64,000 bases of DNA, from the NCBI RefSeq assembly GCF_002834385.1, contig NZ_PITQ01000001.1:434001-498000 (forward strand), written 5' to 3'. The translations under genes were made by a program, and so were the position numbers. This DNA is from Rahnella sp. AA (GTDB taxonomy: Bacteria; Pseudomonadota; Gammaproteobacteria; Enterobacterales; Enterobacteriaceae). Below, one piece after another: positions 62,044-64,000 of the stretch. The notes under the pieces are model-generated. The model did no database searches. It worked only from the letters and a program-made list of their open reading frames with translations, and was not told the DNA's origin. Within the stretch, counting starts at the first letter, position 1; each line of letters begins with the position of its first letter.

Positions 62044-62763
62044 TTATCCGTTAAGTGTTTTCGTGACCAGCGGTAATCGTTCTGTGAGGCGGATACCCTC
62101 AGCAGAAAGTTCAGCACCGTAGCACATCACTTCTACACCTTTTTTCTGAACCTGCGTCAGCAATTCTGTGTAACGGGGATCAATATGGTGTGCAGCGGAC
62201 ACGCTTTCAATGCCTGAATGTAAAACAGCGAAGAAAAGTACGGCTCGCTGCCCCTGTTCTGCCATCGACTGTAACTCGCGTAAATGTTTCTGACCGCGCA
62301 GTGTGACTGCATCCGGGAAGAAACCCAGCCCGGATTGCAGCAACGTGACAGATTTCACTTCAATATAGCAGTCAGGTTGATTTTCTGCCTGTAACATCAA
62401 GTCTATACGGCTATTTTCGGTGCCGTATTTTACTTCTGCGGTCAATTTACTGTAACCGGATAATTCCGCTATACGCCCTTCTTCTATCGCTTCACGAACC
62501 AGCTGATTTGCCCGCAGCGTGTTCACGCAAATCCAGTGCTTTTGTTGCGTTTCGGTAAGCTCCCAACTGTGAGCATATTTCCGTTTAGGGTTATCGGATG
62601 TGGAATACCAGACGGTATCGCCCGGTGTGGCGCAGCCGGTCATTGCGCCGGTGTTGGCGCAGTGCAGCGTGAGCTCGCGGCCATCGGGGGTGATGACGTC
62701 AGCGAGAAAACGTTTGTAACGTTTGATCAGGGTCGCGGGTTGAAGCGCTGGCTCGAAATGCAT
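62044..62763 (-). CDS. sfsA: Sugar fermentation stimulation protein SfsA
   Basis: SfsA is a conserved protein with an OB-like N-terminal part and a nuclease-like C-terminal part; it was linked to maltose gene expression, but its biochemical role is unsettled. The 239-residue product has [38 protein letters not shown] and [11 protein letters not shown], which looks like a PD-(D/E)XK core. The ATG at 62763 matches the family; the frame continues upstream into thpR without similarity. Confidence 0.95.
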   Translation of the reverse strand: MHFEPALQPATLIKRYKRFLADVITPDGRELTLHCANTGAMTGCATPGDTVWYSTSDNPKRKYAHSWELTETQQKHWICVNTLRANQLVREAIEEGRIAELSGYSKLTAEVKYGTENSRIDLMLQAENQPDCYIEVKSVTLLQSGLGFFPDAVTLRGQKHLRELQSMAEQGQRAVLFFAVLHSGIESVSAAHHIDPRYTELLTQVQKKGVEVMCYGAELSAEGIRLTERLPLVTKTLNG

Positions 62764-62785
62764 GAGAGTTTCCGTATTAAAAAGT

Positions 62786-63328
62786 TCAGGTGGCCGGAAC
62801 ATCAGCCAGAGGCCAGCTTTGCAGGCAGCGGTAACGGGTTCGCCCGCGTTCATAAGTGGATTCGTACAGACTGAATTCTTCGGCGTCGAGTTGCCAGTTG
62901 GGCGTGGCGGGCGGGATCGCCACCGGCCGCGTGGCGCTGCGGTACAGCGATACGTGCGGATGAAACGGCAGCGTACTTTGGTGGCAACCGTTGCGGGCGG
63001 CGTGAGAACGCAGCACGGAAGCCAGCTGCAGCAGCGCATTCGGCGCGCGTTTCGTGCCAATCCATACCACCCCGGAACCCGGCCAGTGGCCGATATCGTC
63101 CAGACACAGGCTGAATTTCTGCGCCTGAATACGTCCGGCCACGCGGGTCAGCGCCTCTGCCTTGAGCTCGCTGATTTCGCCCAGAAACGCCAGCGTAATG
63201 TGCAGGTTTGCCGCCGCGACGGGGCGGCCGGTGTCCTGGGGGAAATTATCGGCACGCCATTTGATAACCTGCTTTTGCAACTTTGCAGGTAACGATAAAG
63301 CAAAAAACAGGCGGCGCTCGACAGACAT
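62786..63328 (-). CDS. thpR: RNA 2',3'-cyclic phosphodiesterase ThpR (LigT)
   Basis: ThpR is a 2H-family phosphoesterase that opens 2',3'-cyclic phosphates and can ligate RNA ends in vitro. The 180-residue product has the two HxTx-type motifs, HITLAFLG and HPHVSLYR. The ATG at 63328 is chosen because AGGA lies 6 bases upstream of it but directly abuts the ATG two codons earlier. sfsA follows after 22 bases; hrpB is divergent. Confidence 0.94.
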   Translation of the reverse strand: MSVERRLFFALSLPAKLQKQVIKWRADNFPQDTGRPVAAANLHITLAFLGEISELKAEALTRVAGRIQAQKFSLCLDDIGHWPGSGVVWIGTKRAPNALLQLASVLRSHAARNGCHQSTLPFHPHVSLYRSATRPVAIPPATPNWQLDAEEFSLYESTYERGRTRYRCLQSWPLADVPAT

Positions 63329-63421
63329 ATTCATTCCTGGTTGAAAAAATCACGACATACCGGATCTGGCGCTAAATGCTACAATGCCCGCCGTTTAAAG
63401 TTAACTCTCATGGAGAATTCA

Positions 63422-64000
63422 TTGTCTTCTTTGCCGGTCAGCGCCGTACTTGAACCGCTTTTAATCGCCCTTAAGCAGGCACCGCAAGTGTTACTGCTCG
63501 CGCCGACCGGTGCCGGTAAATCGACCTGGCTGCCGTTGCAGTTGCTCAAACAGGGCAATCTGCCGGGGAAAATTCTGTTGCTGGAACCGCGTCGTCTGGC
63601 GGCCAAAAATGTCGCTTTCCGTCTGGCACAGCAGTTGGGCGAAACGCCTGGGCAAACCGTCGGTTACCGTATGCGTGCCGAAAGCAAAACCAGCGCGGCG
63701 ACGCGGCTTGAAGTCGTGACCGAAGGCATTCTCACCCGTATGGTGCAGGCAGATCCTGAACTGACCGGCGTTTCGCTGGTGATCCTCGATGAATTCCATG
63801 AGCGCAGTTTGCAGGCCGATCTGGCGCTGGCGCTGCTGCTCGATGTGCAAAATGCGCTGCGCGATGATCTGAAATTGCTGATCATGTCCGCGACGCTCGA
63901 CAATCTGCGTTTGTCGCCGCTGCTGCCCGACGCACCGGTGATCGTCTCCGAAGGCCGCAGTTTTCCGGTTGACCGGCAGTATCTTTCCCTCGCCACCCAC
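63422..64000 (+). CDS. hrpB: ATP-dependent helicase HrpB (3' end missing)
   Basis: HrpB is a DEAH-box helicase of uncertain cellular role. About 193 N-terminal residues are present of roughly 810. Visible are Walker A LLAPTGAGKSTWLPLQLL, motif Ia LEPRRLAAKNVA, motif II DEFH (a DEAH variant usual in HrpB) and motif III MSATLD. The start is taken as TTG at 63422, with GGAG 6 bases before it and the SSLPV N-terminus of E. coli. An in-frame ATG at 63410 is possible but has no ribosome site. The gene runs off the right edge. Confidence 0.95.
   Translation, partial: MSSLPVSAVLEPLLIALKQAPQVLLLAPTGAGKSTWLPLQLLKQGNLPGKILLLEPRRLAAKNVAFRLAQQLGETPGQTVGYRMRAESKTSAATRLEVVTEGILTRMVQADPELTGVSLVILDEFHERSLQADLALALLLDVQNALRDDLKLLIMSATLDNLRLSPLLPDAPVIVSEGRSFPVDRQYLSLATH

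Overview
The window is a chromosomal segment of an Enterobacterales bacterium. Gene order follows the E. coli 2-4 minute region almost throughout: secA-mutT-yacG-zapD-coaE-guaC-hofCB-ppdD-nadC-ampDE-aroP-pdhR-aceEF-lpd-acnB-yacL-speDE-yacC-cueO-hpt-can-yadGH-panDCB-folK-pcnB-gluQ-dksA-sfsA-thpR-hrpB. Protein identities are high, but several blocks differ from E. coli in a way that suggests a Yersiniaceae-like genus (Rahnella, Ewingella, Rouxiella or Serratia). That placement is inference; no rRNA gene is present to settle it.

Conserved backbone: 1-12 kb holds protein export (secA, cut by the left edge), nucleotide sanitation (mutT), division and CoA genes (zapD, coaE), GMP reductase, a type IV pilus trio, NAD synthesis (nadC) and ampDE. 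14.7-27.2 kb holds aroP, the pyruvate dehydrogenase operon with its regulator (PdhR operator and tandem TyrR boxes visible), lpd, acnB and yacL. 38.7-42.8 kb holds spermidine synthesis, yacC and the CueR-controlled copper oxidase cueO. 51-64 kb holds carbonic anhydrase, an ABC exporter, pantothenate synthesis, folK-pcnB, gluQ-dksA, sfsA and thpR, with hrpB cut by the right edge. pcnB appears to start at a non-canonical AUU codon, as in E. coli, and carries a disordered N-terminal insert of about 116 residues.

Blocks inserted relative to E. coli: (i) a GH43 glycosidase with a GPH-type sugar symporter between ampE and aroP; (ii) an 11.5 kb catabolic region between yacL and speD; (iii) the whole sorbitol operon srlAEBDMR-gutQ where E. 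coli carries gcd; (iv) a small AT-richer patch between hpt and can with an acetyltransferase gene, a decayed diguanylate cyclase gene and an exported orphan; (v) a QseBC-type two-component system between panB and folK.

The most interesting region is 28.1-38.7 kb. Two divergent transcription units encode a sialidase-fold cytoplasmic enzyme, a YhcH/NanQ-like anomerase, a sodium:solute symporter, a DHDPS/N-acetylneuraminate-lyase-family aldolase, an Fe-type alcohol dehydrogenase, an SDR and an outer-membrane barrel on one side. On the other side are a DUF1537 acid-sugar kinase, a PdxA2-type dehydrogenase and a DeoR regulator. This looks like a sialic-acid-style upper pathway joined to the known D-threonate lower pathway. 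Tracing carbons and stereocentres, the best-fitting substrate is a C7 3-deoxy-2-ulosaric acid such as Dha (3-deoxy-D-lyxo-heptulosarate) of plant rhamnogalacturonan II. Aldol cleavage would give pyruvate and a tetruronate, and reduction would give D-threonate. This is inference, but it explains every gene class in the cluster. No tRNA, rRNA, CRISPR array, intact insertion sequence or prophage was seen.
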